From Ceratopteris richardii (lineage: Eukaryota; Streptophyta; Polypodiopsida; Polypodiales; Pteridaceae), in the NCBI GenBank assembly GCA_020310875.1, contig CM035441.1, positions 83,551,878-83,615,877 on the forward strand: DNA of 64,000 nt, in the 5' to 3' direction. The translations under genes and the position numbers were made by a program. Position 1 is the first letter of the stretch. Each line of letters starts with the position of its first letter. This document shows positions 10,263 to 20,577 of the stretch, one piece after another. The notes below the pieces were generated by a model that did no database searches, was not told where the DNA came from, and worked only from the letters and a program-made list of their open reading frames with translations.

Positions 10263-10625
10263 TCTTGAAATTATATAATTTATAAAGCACCAACAAGATA
10301 CAGGTTACAATATGGGAAGAGCTATGGAGTTATTGTTCAATTTTTTTCTTTTCTTTATACATTTCTTTTTTCTTCTTTACTTGATTTTCTTATGTTCATT
10401 TATTATTTCCTTTTTTATCAAAGCATTAGATATCTTGCTATACAGGTGATGATCACTCTAATTGTGTTACACCTGTGATGTAATGAGAAAAAGATTATTT
10501 ATTTTCTCATTATTGTTTCTCAAGAAAAATGTTTTCTTTTTTATATCTGTTGTAACTTATGTGGTGGGAGTTTTATGTGTGATGTGTTATATTTTCTCCA
10601 GGATGGTGAATACAAAAGAATTACA
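10263..10625 (+). other. Gypsy-A1 non-coding linker with splice-acceptor-like end and ORF-X start
   Basis: A non-coding, pyrimidine-tract-rich linker is conserved in the other copies. It ends in TATTTTCTCCAG followed by G-ATG (ATG at 10603). The following codons (M-V-N-T-K-E-L) are the start of ORF-X, but after about eight codons the sequence runs straight into a minus-strand LTR. The tract plus AG looks like a 3' splice site. Spliced expression of a downstream ORF is known for some plant Gypsy elements and is an inference here. Confidence 0.55.
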
Positions 10626-11442
10626 TGTTTGTTGTTAACCTTTGGAGTTGTCCTCTCCAATCATTATAGCACAAAAGATTAACTACACATCTTTAAATTG
10701 TGAATCTGGGAAGTATGCAAAGACCACAACCCTTTTAGTTAATGGAATCCAAGAATAAGAATTGACATGGCTGTTTTCTGAGAGATTTATCAAGAAGAAA
10801 TGAAATAACTAGGGTTTTGATTATCTTGAGTTCCACAGAAGCATTTTCAATGATTTTTGTGCCTAAAGTGTTCCATTTTCATAGTAGAATAGAAATATGA
10901 TGTTAACTTTCCAAAACAGTACCTGTATCACACAAACGAGACAATCACGATTCTGTAAAAAATGAAGCATTTCTAATTCCAACTTTGATCTTCTGCAATG
11001 TCTTGCTTAATATACTAGAACTCACCTCTCTTCATACATCTCACTCAGAAATACACAAGAAAAGTTCACAAATTCCATGGATCACACAATGAGAAGACTC
11101 AACAAATCAAGAAATTGACCATGGAAGTAGAAACACAATTTTTCTGCAAAGAAGATCTTCACCTTACTTGGATAGTATCAAAATAATACAACCAATCTCT
11201 TCAAAATAGAAGTCTTTTATACTTTTTCAAGTGTCCCTTTTCACACTTGAAATTTGATCCCCTTTGCCTTCTATACTAAAAATATGCTATCAAAGAGCTT
11301 CCAAAAATTCTAAAAAATATATATATATGATCCTACTTTACATGAGGAAGACTCTTCCCACTTTTTACAACATTTGGATAAATATATCTACAAAAATTGT
11401 CAAATTACAAATAATTTCTGTCAAAATATGCTTCCTCTAACA
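10626..11442 (-). repeat. Gypsy-A LTR (copy A2)
   Basis: About 817 bp. On the minus strand it starts TGTTAGAGGAAGC after the PPT and ends AACAACAAACA, giving TG...CA ends with a short inverted TGTT/AACA. A TATA-like box (revcomp of TCTTTTATACT) lies near 11212-11222. The left edge is placed by the CA end, and flanking sequence is the start of a plus-strand ORF-X. It differs from the LTR at 25458-26239 by roughly 7% in the first 250 bp compared by eye. Confidence 0.75.
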
Positions 11443-11458
11443 TTCTTCCCCTCCTAGA
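11443..11458 (-). promoter_or_regulatory. Gypsy-A polypurine tract (copy A2)
   Basis: On the minus strand a purine run containing AGGAGGGGAAGAA abuts the TG of the LTR. This is the expected primer site for plus-strand DNA synthesis. Equivalent tracts lie beside the LTRs of A4 and A5. Confidence 0.8.
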
Positions 11459-11511
11459 CATTTTGGCTCCTGACAAAAAATATTCTGACAGAAGAGTAAT
11501 GAGATCTTCAT

Positions 11512-14252
11512 TTATTTCTTCTTCCTTTGATAAACCTGAGATAACAAATCATGGCTTTTTCTCTCTGTAACATTCAAATTATTCACCATTTTGAACAAGG
11601 CTTTTCTCCATTGGACTACTCCCTCTGGTCTGCCTATCACATCTATCTTTAAATATTCTATATAAGCAGCTTCATATGCAGTAAGTCTTGATTTAGTAAC
11701 TAATGATAGATTTCCAAAAATTTCACGGATTCCCTTTCAAAAAATCTATAGTCAAAAGCATCTTCAAAGATTTGAAGGTAATGACTTCCCCAAAAATACA
11801 ATTCTACTGTAGTATGCCATTAAACAGATTCTGTCTGGGGTTTCGCGTAGATAAAAAAGTAGAGCATCTGTAGGTGAATTGAATCTAATATAATTAAGAG
11901 TCTGTACTTCTATATGTGTGAATGTTTCTATGCATGCCACCACAAGTCGCATTATTCTCACTAATAGAATACAAGCTGGATCATTTACATCTTTATATGT
12001 GGAGATGACAGATTCTGCTGTATCAATCATGTACTTCTTGGTTCGCCAAGATCTTGCTTTTGGTCCTGCAATCTTTGGAAAATTCAACCATTTTGTTGGT
12101 AGTTGCCATGCATTTCTTCTTACGCAAAATAATGGCCACTCTCTTCTTCTGGCTACTAGACAATAGGCTGGATTTATCTTTAATTGCAACGGTGCCTCTT
12201 TCCATATCTTCTTGCATTCCTTGTTGGCATCCAACCATCTATTCCTCCATTTAGGGTTAGCTTTTTCAAATAACTCTTTAGTGACATTGATATCTTCTTC
12301 ATACTCCAAATATTTATTTGATGGTAGTCCTACTCTTGCAATTTGATAATTCTTGAAACTTTTCAAAATCATACAAAATGGTATTCCTAAACCATCAGCT
12401 GCCCAATGATGTTGATATGGATTTACTCCATTCTTTAGAGCAAAGTTTATAATCTGATCTTCATACTCATCATGCATCTTTCTTATGAACTTCATCCTTA
12501 ATTCCACGTTCGTCAGAAGCATTTGAACGAATTCATCTGAATATTCTTCAGTAGTTTTGTCTTCATACTCACTAAAATTTTGAAATTCATTATCTTCTCC
12601 TCCTTCCTGTTCCTCTGTTTTTATGGTCACTGCTTGATCTTCAACTTTCCCTTGTTGAAATTCTAAATCTTTTTGCAAATTTTTAACTATCACCATTAAT
12701 TCTTGATTCTGAGATACTAGCAATTCTCTTTCTGATCTCCATTCACTCCTTTCTTTCTCTATATCCAAATGCAATTTGTTATATCCTCTCATTGCATTAG
12801 TAGCATGCACACTAGCTTGTTTTTCCATTTCCTTGACTTCTTTCAATTCTTCTTGTAAGCCCTGAATCTCCTTATTCAACTTTTCTCTCTCTTCTTGACT
12901 TATTTGTACAGTCTGACTCTCTCCTTTCAGTTGTCCTTCCACCATTAATAATCTGTTTATGTCCTCATTAGTTTTGACCATTATCTGATATGAGCTTTGG
13001 ATTGTTCTAAACCTTCCTTCCAATTTCTTCAATTCCATTTCTATTTTATTGCTATGCTCCAATTGCTTAGTACATTTGTTCTCAAGAAAATGAATTTTGT
13101 TCTGGTTTTGAACCTCCTGTTCTTCTAGTGAAAATAGTCTTTTGATCAAGATTTCATTCTTTTCTTGTACAACTCTTATCTGGTCCTCTAGATGCTCCTT
13201 TTCTTTTTTCTGCTCAATAATAATTCTACTACATTTTACAAATTCAGATCAGCAACCATCCCTGATATGATCATATTTCTGCTGGAAGGTCTGAATTGCT
13301 CTATGTTGCTCATGATGATTTTACAAGCAGATCTGATGTCCTTAGGTATCCTTTCAAGACCAGTTTCAAATTCTATTTGCTTTACTTCTATTTGTTTTTC
13401 CTCCTTAAATTCAGCTTTTTTGCAACCTCTTCCCTCATAATTTGTTACCTGATTCTCTTTCTTCTCATTGTCTGTTTCTTCTTCCATTATTTTTGCCTCC
13501 TTTACATCAATTTCCTTTTGTTTCTGTTGAATAACTTTTGATTCCTCTTCCTCTACTTCATTTTCTTGTATCAATATTGATTCATTCTCCACTTGATTCC
13601 CTATTTGATCATTCAGTTGTTGCTCTTTTACTTCCATCTCCTCTTCATCTATATCCATAAAATGTGTTTCTACTTCCCTTTCCTGATTACCTGTATGTGT
13701 GGGCTCTTCATTATGACCTAGATCAAAGAGTACCTCCTCTATTCTCTGATTTACTTTTGTTTCTGTATTACCCTCATTGTACTCCTTGAAGTCTCTCTTC
13801 TCTAGCACTTCAACCTTTTCTTCAACTTTGCCTGTATCCCTTTGACCATGCAACTGGCAATATAACTTTGCTTTTCTTTCCAATTCTTGCTTTTTCTCAT
13901 ATGGTTGATTATGAGGTTGTTGTGAAGGTTTTGTCCAGATGGCTTTGAATCCTATGTCCACTAGTCCACTATTGAGTTCCCTCCTTGCTTCATCCACTTC
14001 TTCCAACATTGCTCCTTTACCTTTCAATCTCCTTTTTTCTTCCCCAGGACTAATTTTTTTTGTTGAATCTATACTGATTTGTATCCCTTTTGACCTTTGG
14101 CTCAATTCTTCTGTTGTTTCATTTTTTCCTGATGCTTGTACTTTTTTAACTAGTGTACTAGGTACTGAGAGGTTTAAACTCTTCAAAAGGAAATTCTCAA
14201 TATCACTCTCTGAATCAAATGAGAGTTTTGAAGAAGTAGCTACTCCTTTTTT
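11512..14252 (-). pseudogene. Gypsy-A2 ORF-X, C-terminal two-thirds
   Basis: Two long open stretches cover, in order, a Lys/Glu/Gln-rich acidic middle, a coiled-coil region with heptad-like Leu/Ile spacing (about 12600-13150), and a helical C-terminal domain with conserved Trp, Tyr and Arg (W-R-N-R-W-L-D near 12235-12260). The region ends in K-K-K just before the PPT. There is no signal peptide, no convincing membrane segment and no zinc knuckle. I do not recognise the family. Position between integrase and 3' LTR is where env-like ORFs sit in some plant Gypsy elements. Broken fossil. Confidence 0.7.
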
Positions 14253-14355
14253 GTCCTCTTCTTTTTTCCTGCTTTGAGCTTGATGTATTCTTCTCCATTC
14301 AAGAGTAGTTAATGGAAGATCATACCTTTTTATTCTACATCCACTTATGAAACTA
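14253..14355 (-). pseudogene. Gypsy-A2 integrase C-terminal end (left of Copia-2)
   Basis: This short piece encodes the closing I-S-G-C-R-I-K-R-Y-D-L-P-L-T of the integrase and the following basic connector. It is separated from the rest of the integrase (18837-19616) by the Copia-2 insertion. The connector leads straight into ORF-X. Confidence 0.85.
14351..14355. repeat. Copia-2 target-site duplication, left
   Basis: AACTA here pairs with AATTA at 18837-18841, one mismatch. The uninterrupted site in copy A4 (near 50117-50123) reads GAAATTAG, which fits a 5-bp duplication of AATTA. Confidence 0.8.
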
Positions 14356-14587
14356 TGTTGGAGATAGATATCTGCGGAAGCACGCGAACAGCACAAGGAA
14401 GAACAAGAAGCTTGGAGCACAAACACACAATAGTGAGTGTATTACTAGAGAATGTACAAAGATAAGTAGCCCATTAGGGCAATAAGCGTATATACAAGCC
14501 GGGGGAAAAAAAACCTCCTAAAGAGGGAAAAAAGTGTCCCGGCGGTCCTAGTGTGTTGACACAAATCACTACCTAAATATATCAACA
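14356..14587 (-). repeat. Copia-2 3' LTR
   Basis: 232 bp, with plus-strand ends TGTTGGAGATAG...ATATCAACA. It matches 18607-18836 over its full length. On the minus strand it is downstream of the PPT. Confidence 0.93.
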
Positions 14588-14602
14588 AATCCCCCCTGGG
14601 AG
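14588..14602 (-). promoter_or_regulatory. Copia-2 polypurine tract
   Basis: The minus strand reads CTCCCAGGGGGGATT and directly abuts the 3' LTR. A G-run next to TG is typical of Copia plus-strand priming sites. Confidence 0.8.
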
Positions 14603-16057
14603 TGATGCGGTGAACAAGGAGCTGGCACTCATGTATAAGGAAGTGCCAGCCTGCTGATAGAGAACAGCTTCAAATGCATCTCCAGCATCATGAAGACTCA
14701 ATCGTAAACCTATCTCCATAGGAGTGGCAAAAGGCTTACAGTCTTCAAGGCCAAAACGCTGCAATAATGTGTCAATATATTTCGTTTGACACAAAGCCAT
14801 TCCACCATCAACGTGCATAAACTGAATGCCCAAATAGTGATGCAAATGCCCCAAATCAGACATCTCGAATGAGGCATGCAAATCAGCCTCAAAATCAGCA
14901 ATATGCGTCTCAATAGGACCAGTGAGCAACATGTCATCAACATAGACAACAATGATCAGAAGCACATCATTAGCACGCTTAACATATAAGGTGCTTTCAG
15001 TTGGACTATTCTCAAAACCATGTGCAATCAGATAGGCATGTATCTTCTCATACCAAGCACGTGGTGCTTGATTTAAACCATATAATGCCTTCTTTAACCT
15101 GCAAACCTAGTTTTAATGCCCTTTCTGCACAAAGCCATGGGGCTGAAAAACATACACTTCTTCATGCAAATCACCATTCAGAAATGTAGTTTTAATGTCC
15201 AACTGATGTACATTCCAACCATGATGGGCTGCAAGTGCACAGATGCTCCGAACAGTAGTCATACGACATGTGGGTGCAAAGGTCTCATCAAAATCAATGC
15301 CTCTTTCCTATGCATAACCCTTTGCAACAAGCCTAACCTTATACCTGTCAACTGTACCATCCGGTTTATGCTTCAGCTTGTATACCCACTTAGTGCCAAT
15401 GGCCTTCTTGCCAGGAGGCAAGTCACATAAAGACCAAGTACCATTCTTCATTATAGCATCATATTCAGATTGCATAGCAGCCATCCAATTTTCTGAATTC
15501 TGTGCTTCATCAAAAGAAACAAGCTCATTCTCATCATAGAGACTAGACGCAGCCATAGCATAGCAATCTGATGCAAAGGAGGCACTATGAGAGCCTGAAC
15601 GAGTACGATATGACAAAGGTGCATCTAATTTGCTGTCACGCAAAGTCTGCACCAGCCATTTTGGCATAGTTTTTGCCTGATCAATATCAGCTCTCTCATC
15701 AATAAGTGCATCATGTAAATCTGCATCAAAAATGGAATGATCTGCATCATCATATGAAGCCTGCAAAGGCTGAGAAGTTGCCTCATTAGGACCAGCACTA
15801 GACTGTCCACCTGTAAAAAGAGGCATCAAAGTATCATACATGTCTTTAGAGCTAAAAGATGTCTCCTTAGTACATAAAAGCAATGGTTGAATAGCATCTT
15901 CCACAAAGACAACATCACGGCTAACCAGAGTGCGTTTAGTATGTGGATGATACAGACGATAGCCTTTACTTTCAGAACTGTACCCAACAAAAATACATTT
16001 TACTGCATTATCATCCAATTTTCTGCGATGTTGTTCAGGCACTAGTGCATATGCCAA
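14603..16057 (-). pseudogene. Copia-2 reverse transcriptase region
   Basis: Motifs right to left: a viral-integrase-to-RT spacer, N-W-M-A-A-M near 15485, I-G-T-K-W-V-Y-K-L-K near 15390, R-L-V-A-K-G-Y-A, then V-V-Y-V-D-D-M-L near 14930-14950 with the catalytic Y-V-D-D, and Y-L-G-I-Q-F. These are Ty1/Copia RT motifs. The RNase H domain that normally follows is not seen before the PPT. Broken fossil. Confidence 0.88.
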
Positions 16058-17200
16058 ACAACCAAAAACCTATAGATGAGCAACAGATGGCTTGCGATCA
16101 TGCCAAGCCTCATATGGAGTGATAGACTGTAGCGCTTTAGTGGGACACCTATTAAGTACATATGCTGCACACATGACAGCCTCAAGCCAGAAACTATGTG
16201 GTAAAGCCTTACTCTTGACCATACACCTCGCCATCTCCATGAGTGACCTGTTCTTCCGTTCAACAACTCCATTCTATTGAGGTGTATACGGCACTGTACA
16301 CTAGTGTTTTATCCCACGTTCAGCCAGAAATGCATTAAAATCAGAAGACATATATTCCCCCCCTCGATCAGAACAGAGGGTGCCCATTTTACATGTTGAC
16401 AGATTTTCAGCCAAAACCAAAAACTGTTTGAAGCACAAAAACACTTCGGACTTTGCCTTCAATGGATATACCCATGCATGCCTGGAAAAATCATCAATGA
16501 AAGTCACGAAGTAAAGATAGTTTCCAAAAGAAGGTGTCTACATAGGACCACAGACATCACTATGTACAAGCTGCAATTTCTGCATAGCCCGAACTGAACC
16601 ATCTTTTGGAAAGGAGGAACACTGCATTTTGCCCAAAATACAGCCTTCACATACATGTTTTCCAGGTGCCTCAAGCTTGGGCAAAGAAGATACCATATCA
16701 GATTTCTGCAGGCGTAGCAAACTAGCAAAATTCAGATGACCAAAGTGTGCATGCCAAAGCTTTGCATCTGAGATAGCCTGAGAATCATGAACTGCACATG
16801 CCGAATCATTCACAGATCTTTCATAGTCTATGATCTTATACAGCCCACGACATAAAATGCCAGAAGCAATAATAACATCGCCATTTGACAGATCATGAAC
16901 TGTACATCTGTCATCAACAAATTTCACAACCAAGCCAATCTTGGCTAATGCAAAAACTGATAACAAATTCTTCTTGATCCCTGGCACAAATAAAGCATCT
17001 GACAAGGTGAAAGAACTACCATCAGCAGTAGTCAAAATGATCTTACCAACTCCCATAACAGGATAAGAGGAGTTGTTGGCGCATGTGACAGTATTCCCTG
17101 TAGGGGCAGGCTCGAGTGAAGAGAAGAAACTGCACTGCGAGGTAATATGTTTGGTCGCCCCACTGTCAAAGTACCAAACATCTGAGTCCACTGCAGACAT
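16042..17200 (-). pseudogene. Copia-2 protease and integrase region
   Basis: Protease: W-Y-F-D-S-G-A-T-K-H near 17150-17180. Integrase: an HHCC module (H-x3-H in H-A-H-F-G-H-L near 16735-16755, C-x2-C in C-E-G-C near 16645), then H-S-D-V-C-G-P, F-I-D-D-F-S-R-H and D-R-G-G-E-Y near 16360. Order protease-integrase-RT identifies Ty1/Copia. Broken fossil. Confidence 0.88.
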
Positions 17201-18251
17201 GCACTGCTCATGAGAAGATGGGTCAAAACTGCAAACAGTAGTAAACGCCCATTCTTCTTCCTGCACAAGATTTGTAGACTCTGTTTTTGGTGTAGAGGCC
17301 TCTGCAACAACCATTCCAGCCTCTTTCTTCTTTGCCTCTTTTGCAGCCAGTTTTGGACAGTTCTTTATGATATGATCATTCCCTTTACAGTACTTGCAAA
17401 ACAATTTCTGCTTTTCTGATTTCTTCTCATCTTTATCCTGGTTCTTCGAATGTGCAGCATTTGCAGATTTCTGCTTACTAGAAGAAGAGCTCCATTTTCC
17501 TTTGCCCTTCTGACTAGCCAAGAAAGCTTGATCTGCAACATGCATATGGACCTGTTCTGCCTGGACTGATCTTCCTGCAACAGAACAGAGACTAACTCCT
17601 CAAATGATAAGGCATTCGGATTTCCTTTCATCATCAACCGAAGAGTAGAAGCAAAACTCTGATATGAATCAGGAAGACCATTCAGAACGGTCTGCACAAG
17701 TGAGCTATCTGGTATAACCTCATCAGCAGAAATCAACTGTTCCTTCAAATCTTTGATCTTTGTTAGGAAACTGTCCATAGAATCACCTTCATTCATGTGC
17801 TCACTCTCCAACTGTTTTCGAAGGTAAGCAATACGAGCCTCATTCCTAGCTTGGTACAATGTGGTTAGTGTATCCCAAGCATCCCTAGCTGTTCTGCAAG
17901 AGCGAATATGAGGAATAATGGAACGTTTGACAGACAAAGCTATCAATGCATGTGCTTGGGCATCTCTGCCATCCCAACGAATTTGCTCTGCAATAGGTGC
18001 AACGGAAACAACAGCACGACAGGAATCTGTAGAATATCATCTTCGACACCATCTTCATCAGCTCCAGCACCTGTATTTGCAGTACCTGTAGTTGCAGGTG
18101 TAACAGGACGTCTTTCAACACCCTGCACAATGTTCCACAGTCCTTTTGCAACCAATACATATCGCATCATATAAGCCCATAATGCGTAGTTGGTACCATC
18201 CAACTTATCCTCAATAGCCAACATACGGAATACATCACTGCTTTTAGCCAT
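17200..18251 (-). pseudogene. Copia-2 gag region
   Basis: Starts near 18251 with M-A-K-S-S-D, then L-D-G-T-N-Y-A-L-W, the usual Copia gag opening (UBN2-type gag), and D-A-W-D-T-L further on. A CCHC knuckle (C-K-Y-C-K-G-N-D-H-I-I-K-N-C, CX2CX4HX4C) has its first cysteines at 17387-17398. It would coat element RNA. Broken fossil. Confidence 0.88.
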
Positions 18252-18592
18252 GGCCGGTGACTAAAATACCTTGATGCAGAAAATTGACTATATCTCAAAA
18301 AGTTGAACAGAACTGCCCAGACGAGTTCTGCTAGACCTGTAGCAGACTTTGAGATGCTTAAACTGGCAAACAGAAACTGGTATATACCTTTGGCACAAAA
18401 AGATGAAATAGCCTGCACAAGCGCTGTGATAGTGCGTTCAAAGGCCGAAACGAGCTCAGATCGCGATTTCAAGACCACAAAGCAAACCTGTTTTGATCTC
18501 AAAAACACCCTGAGTATGCTCACCAAATTTCATGCGAATCTGAGACTGCAAACGGAGGAGTGTCGATGGCACCCTAGAAGAAGCGACGACCT

Positions 18593-18604
18593 GCTCTGAT
18601 ACCA
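18593..18604 (-). promoter_or_regulatory. Copia-2 primer-binding site (tRNA-iMet)
   Basis: The minus strand reads TGGTATCAGAGC, the standard plant initiator-Met tRNA complement, two bases downstream of the 5' LTR. Confidence 0.92.
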
Positions 18605-18606
18605 AT

Positions 18607-18836
18607 TGTTGGAGATAGATGTCTGCGGAAGCACACAAATAGCACAAGGAAGAAGAAGAAGCTTGGAGCACAAACACACAATAGTGAGTGTATTACTAGA
18701 GAATGTACAAAGATAAGTAGCCCATTAGGGCAATAGGCGTAAATACAAGCCGGGGGAAAAAACCTCCTAAAGAGGGAAAAAAGTGCCCCGGCGGTCCTAG
18801 TGTGTTCACACACATCACTACCTAAATATATCAACA
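18607..18836 (-). repeat. Copia-2 5' LTR
   Basis: 230 bp with TG...CA ends, the partner of 14356-14587. About ten substitutions and one small length difference separate the two by eye. Confidence 0.93.
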
Positions 18837-18841
18837 AATTA
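18837..18841. repeat. Copia-2 target-site duplication, right
   Basis: AATTA, the partner of AACTA at 14351-14355. Confidence 0.8.
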
Positions 18842-19616
18842 GGCATGATTTCTCCATCTATATTAGCTAATTGGATAGCTCCACTATTGCTGATTTGGTT
18901 GATAATATAAGGCCCATGTCCTCTCTTCTGAAATATTTTGTGATGTTCTTTCAAGGTATATGAGAGAACTAGATGTCCCACTTGCAAATCCTTTTCTTTA
19001 ATATGAACATCATGATATGCTTTTTGCCTCCTTTTATCTGCATATACGCTCATAATCAATTGAAGTCTTGAAGCTCCAAGTTGTTCCAATTCCACCACTC
19101 TTTCAGATAATTCATGTCCAGTCCACTTGAACTCATTCCCCACCTTAAATGTTGGTATGAGAAATTCTAATGGAAAGACTGCATTTTGTCCGTAGACCAA
19201 ATTAAATGGTGTTGTTCCAATAGCAGTTTTGTATGCCACTCTATATGCCCATAAGATATGATTAAGTTGTAAATCCCAATCATTCCTATTTGTATTTACT
19301 AATTTTGACAAAACAATACAAAGCACTTTATTAGTGCTTTCTACTAATCCATTTGCTTGTGGATGATAAGGGGCTGACTTTCTATGATTAATCATGAAAT
19401 ACTCAGTTATATTTTCAATTACTTGGTTTATAAAATGAGTCCCCCTATCACGTACCAATTCAATTGGTAATCCAAATCTGATGATAATATTTTCATAAAG
19501 AAATCTTGTAGTGGTTTGAGCATCATTTATTTTTGTAGCCTTAGCCTCTCCCCATTTGGTGAGGTAATATGTAGCTACAAGTATATATTCAGCATGAGAA
19601 TGTCTTGCAGGAGGAT
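18837..19616 (-). pseudogene. Gypsy-A2 integrase (right of Copia-2)
   Basis: Integrase core and C-terminal parts on the minus strand: D-R-G-T-H-F-I-N-Q near 19430-19455, Y-H-P-Q-A-N-G-L-V-E near 19330-19370, Y-G-Q-N-A-V near 19180, and the G-H-G-P-Y region. It begins abruptly at the head-to-head junction near 19616, inside the H-P-P-A-R-H-S-H-A-E-Y stretch that follows D-F-I-G-P in other copies. Broken fossil. Confidence 0.9.
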
Positions 19617-20577
19617 GGACTTAGAATCTAATGAAGAACAGGATCTTCCAGAAGCTAAACGGATAGCCAAAGAGCTGAGGGAAACAATCAATATCATTGG
19701 TCAGCATATCTTTACAGTGGGGGTTGGAGGCTACAAATATACTATGTTATGCCAGGATTTCTATAAGTTCCAAAGAGTGGCTGCTAATTACAAAAGATGG
19801 AAGGCAATAGGACTACATAAACTGTTCGATGAACCTCTCTTTTTTATAGAATTTGAGAGAGTATCACGTCATGTCTAGTCTGTTTGAATTGGGCAAGGTA
19901 AATGATGCATACTTCAGGTGTTCAGTTAAGGATAAGGAGAACAAAGAAGTACAAATCACCATTAAAGCAGAACACATCAGGGTAGCTCTTCAATTTAATC
20001 ATATGGGAACAAAATTAGATGGAAGCTTTGTCAAGAAGAATGCAGCAACATATGTTGGGTATTCAAAATTTGTGGACTTCAAAGGAAAAGAGAATGAAGA
20101 ATTTTCCACCAGGATGTTTCTTCAGTACTTATGTTTTCCAAAATTTCCAAGATACACAATGCCGCATAAACCAGTTGCATTGATTATGTTCAACAATAAA
20201 GATAGGACTAAACCTTTTGGAGTACTAGATGTAACTCCCTACATTCATGATCAACTAAAAGAAGCAGCAAAACATTGGTAGTAGAGGAAGTTTATGAATG
20301 GAGCACAGTTCTTGACAAAAATCATATACCATATTCTAGATATGGAAGATCAGTTGAAGTTGGCTCCAGAAGCTCAGTATTTTAGGAGTTTGATGGGAGG
20401 AATTAAAAATCCTTCAAAACTAATGTCAATTAGAGAAACAAAAGTCCAAACAAGCATGAGAGGATCAGGGAGGAAAAGGAAAGTTACATCAGAAGAAATA
20501 ATCCCAGTTAAGAAGAGAAGAGTGGATCCCAGGAATGTAGTATTGGAACAGGAAGAAGCAAAAAAAGAGGAACATAT
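19617..20577 (+). pseudogene. Gypsy-A3 ORF-N (same sequence as ORF-X N-terminus)
   Basis: Carries the conserved block with V-G-G-Y-K-Y-T-M-L-C, E-P-L-F-F-I-E-F-E-R-V, F-K-G-K-E-N-E-E-F, C-F-P-K-F-P-R-Y-T-M-P-H-K-P and F-M-N-G-A-Q-F-L-T-K. A Lys/Arg-rich G-R-K-R-K segment follows. It is in the gag position, ahead of RT, yet is nearly the same as the start of ORF-X. No CCHC motif is present. I do not recognise the fold. Broken fossil. Confidence 0.7.

Larger units (their letters stand above)
4525..10625 (+). mobile_element. Ty3/Gypsy family A, copy A1 (5'-truncated)
   Basis: Homology to the other A copies begins abruptly near 4525, inside the acidic part of ORF-N. It runs through PR1, RT, RNase H, HHCC modules, integrase, PR2 and the linker, and stops a few codons into ORF-X at 10625, where a minus-strand LTR begins. 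No 5' LTR or primer-binding site is present. It is an old fossil with ten or more breaks. It differs from copy A5 by roughly 5% of bases in stretches compared by eye. Confidence 0.9.
14356..18836 (-). mobile_element. Copia-2, Ty1/Copia retrotransposon inserted in Gypsy-A2
   Basis: About 4.5 kb with two short LTRs, an initiator-Met tRNA primer site, a gag region, protease, integrase and RT in Copia order, a PPT and a 5-bp target duplication. Parts run right to left. RNase H is not visible between RT and the PPT. The two LTRs differ at about 10 of 230 bases (roughly 4%), so it is older than Copia-1 but younger than its Gypsy-A host. Several breaks; fossil. Confidence 0.92.
10626..19616 (-). mobile_element. 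Ty3/Gypsy family A, copy A2 (host of Copia-2)
   Basis: On the minus strand this copy starts inside the integrase at a head-to-head junction with A3 (near 19616). It continues through the integrase C-terminus, then directly into the C-terminal half of ORF-X, the PPT and the LTR. PR2, the linker and the N-terminal half of ORF-X are not present. Copia-2 sits inside its integrase at 14356-18836. There is no 5' LTR. It is an old fossil with several breaks. Confidence 0.85.

Noticed and set aside
11300-11345. Short AT dinucleotide run as a microsatellite of interest
   Set aside because: Only a few units long and inside a Gypsy-A LTR; the matching LTR has a plain A/T run there.
11918-12254. Plus-strand frames opposite ORF-X
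   Set aside because: They are antisense shadows of the ORF-X coding strand; similar shadows recur in A4 and A5 for the same reason.
11764-14426. Long coiled-coil reading frames as a host gene
   Set aside because: The same sequence recurs in A4 and A5 beside a PPT and LTR, so it belongs to the element.
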